From NCBI GenBank assembly GCA_964519835.1, contig CAZFLD010000017.1:1-63686 (forward strand): a stretch of 63,686 bases of DNA, given 5' to 3'. The position numbers were made by a program, and so were the translations under genes. Source of the stretch: CAZFLD01 sp964519835 (GTDB lineage: Bacteria; Spirochaetota; Spirochaetia; DSM-27196; CAZFLD01). A model generated the notes under the pieces. It was not told the DNA's origin, searched no databases, and saw only the letters and a program-made list of their open reading frames with translations. Below are positions 62,823 through 63,686 of this stretch, one piece after another. How positions within the stretch are numbered: position 1 is the first letter of the stretch; the number at the start of each line of letters is the position of its first letter.

Positions 62823-63533
62823 CTAAACTCGGTCCAAGCTCTCAAACTCGATATCGCGGATCACGACGCGGCTTTCCCGCGTGAGAAGAAAGTGTACGAC
62901 TTCCGCCACGTCGGCCGTTGTGAGAAACGTCTCCCGAGGGACCTGGCGGTCTCCCCAAAAAGGGCTGTCCACGGCGCCGGGACAGACGTTGGTCACGCGG
63001 ACCTTGAGATCCTTTGCGTTGATCTGCGTTGCCTGCGAAAGCATTGTGACGGCGGCCTTGGAGGCGCAGTACAGGGGCGCGTTGCCGTTGGCACGTTTCG
63101 AGGCTACGCTCGAGAAGTTTATGATCTGGCCGCCGTTGTTTGAATCTACCAGGTTTAAAAAGTGCCGTGTCGCGTAAAATGTCCCGGCGACGTTGACGTC
63201 CATCATCGCCTGAAACTTTTCCGCGGGAAGATCCTGGACCTTCATCGGAATGCTCAGGCCGGCAAGATTAATAAGTACGTCGAGTTTTCCCAACTCAGAC
63301 TTGGCCTGCGACAGAAACTCGGCTACGGCGTTTTCGTCCGTTGCATCAACCACCCGCCCAAAGACGGCTCGCCCCCGGCTCTTTTCAGCCTGCACCTGCA
63401 TCTCGAGTGCGTCTTTTCTTGTCGACGTGAGTGCAAGCGACACGCTCTCGTCTTTTATCTCTTCTAGTATGGCCGCACCAATTCCGCTCGTTGATCCGAT
63501 TAGTACGAGTACTTCACCGCTTAGTTTTTTCAT
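62823..63533 (-). CDS. short-chain dehydrogenase/reductase
   Basis: A 236-residue SDR. The nucleotide motif GSTSGIGAAI is at residues 13-22, NLAG at 89-92, and the catalytic S141/S142, Y155 and K159 are present (INFSSVASKR, YCASKAAVT). It oxidises or reduces a hydroxyl or keto group with NAD(P). The ATG at 63533 has GGAGG upstream. It lies at the head of the visible GH2-sulfatase-Opp unit, so a sugar or sugar-acid substrate is likely. Confidence 0.92.
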   Translation of the reverse strand: MKKLSGEVLVLIGSTSGIGAAILEEIKDESVSLALTSTRKDALEMQVQAEKSRGRAVFGRVVDATDENAVAEFLSQAKSELGKLDVLINLAGLSIPMKVQDLPAEKFQAMMDVNVAGTFYATRHFLNLVDSNNGGQIINFSSVASKRANGNAPLYCASKAAVTMLSQATQINAKDLKVRVTNVCPGAVDSPFWGDRQVPRETFLTTADVAEVVHFLLTRESRVVIRDIEFESLDRV

Positions 63534-63596
63534 GGGTCTACCTCCAGGACCTGGATTTGCAGTACGTAGCCTATGCTCCAAGGCTGCGAGGTACCA

Positions 63597-63686
63597 TCAA
63601 TTATCCTGCGGATTTTTGTCTGATTGAGTCGTGGTCCGCGGGCGGCGGCCGATGGCCACGAGAACCTGCTCGTACTGCCGGGTCAG
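63597..63686 (-). CDS. possible 3' end of an unidentified gene (partial)
   Basis: A frame enters from the right edge and ends at TGA 63597-63599. The 29 visible residues include YEQVLVAIGRRPRTTTQSD. The segment VLVAIGRRP recalls FAD-dependent reductases but the end comes too soon after it for that. No family can be assigned. Confidence 0.3.
   Translation of the reverse strand: MTRQYEQVLVAIGRRPRTTTQSDKNPQDN

Overview
The window looks like a draft, high-GC chromosome segment from a spirochaete (Spirochaetales/Spirochaetaceae-like). The evidence is two exported solute-binding proteins whose signal peptides end in the spirochaete-style junctions AFATGQQE and AFAGGGAEP with no lipobox cysteine, plus the general gene mix. 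One run of 10 N at 33144-33153 marks a scaffold gap. No rRNA, tRNA, CRISPR array, IS element or phage gene was seen.

Most of the DNA is a carbohydrate-utilisation region for a sulfated, uronic-acid-containing glycan. Region 1 (112-9551, minus strand) is one run of overlapping genes: three S1 sulfatases, a GH28 polygalacturonase-like enzyme, a PL22-like propeller, a YesU/DUF1961 protein and a two-subunit UxaA-family dehydratase. Region 2 (9621-15388) is a CUT1/Lpl-type sugar ABC importer facing a DesK/NarL-type two-component pair. Region 3 (15342-18101) is a decayed patch: a hydrolase with two frameshifts, a shortened beta-lactamase-like gene and a VapB/VapC-like pair. Region 4 (18109-29967) holds a mannose-6-phosphate-isomerase-like gene broken by one in-frame TAG, four AraC regulators, GH105, KduD, an IolB-type isomerase, a second GH28-like protein, a Gfo/Idh/MocA oxidoreductase and an MtaA/URO-D-like protein. 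Region 5 (30029-36885) holds a fatty-acid desaturase behind a symmetric operator-like site, a broken large glycosidase, and a second decayed patch with DUF2442/DUF4160, a dead and an intact AAA_14/DUF4143 ATPase, and a PIN protein.

Region 6 (36979-49845) carries aldose epimerase, SGNH hydrolase, VOC protein, a conserved unknown next to a clan GH-A glycosidase, then Fe-ADH, DhaL, DhaK and an AXE1 esterase as one overlapping unit, a nucleoside hydrolase, a LarA-type racemase and a second propeller. Region 7 (49842-63686) is a GH13 glucosidase and then a long minus-strand unit of SDR, GH2, sulfatase, Opp-type importer (binding protein, two permeases, two ATPases) and sulfatase.

Working model (inference): sulfatases, GH28, GH2 and GH-A/PL22-like enzymes strip and cut the glycan. 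The Lpl and Opp importers take up oligomers. GH105 frees unsaturated uronate, which the IolB-type isomerase and KduD feed toward 2-keto-3-deoxygluconate. UxaA handles a hexonate, and DhaKL, Fe-ADH and LarA handle three-carbon or deoxy-sugar products. The layout resembles the Bacillus yes/ytc rhamnogalacturonan locus with sulfatases added. No formylglycine-generating enzyme or anSME is in the window, so sulfatase maturation must be encoded elsewhere.

Four genes carry lesions (frameshifts, in-frame TAG), and both PIN proteins lack the same catalytic Asp. TAG is also used as an ordinary terminal stop here, so code reassignment is not the explanation.
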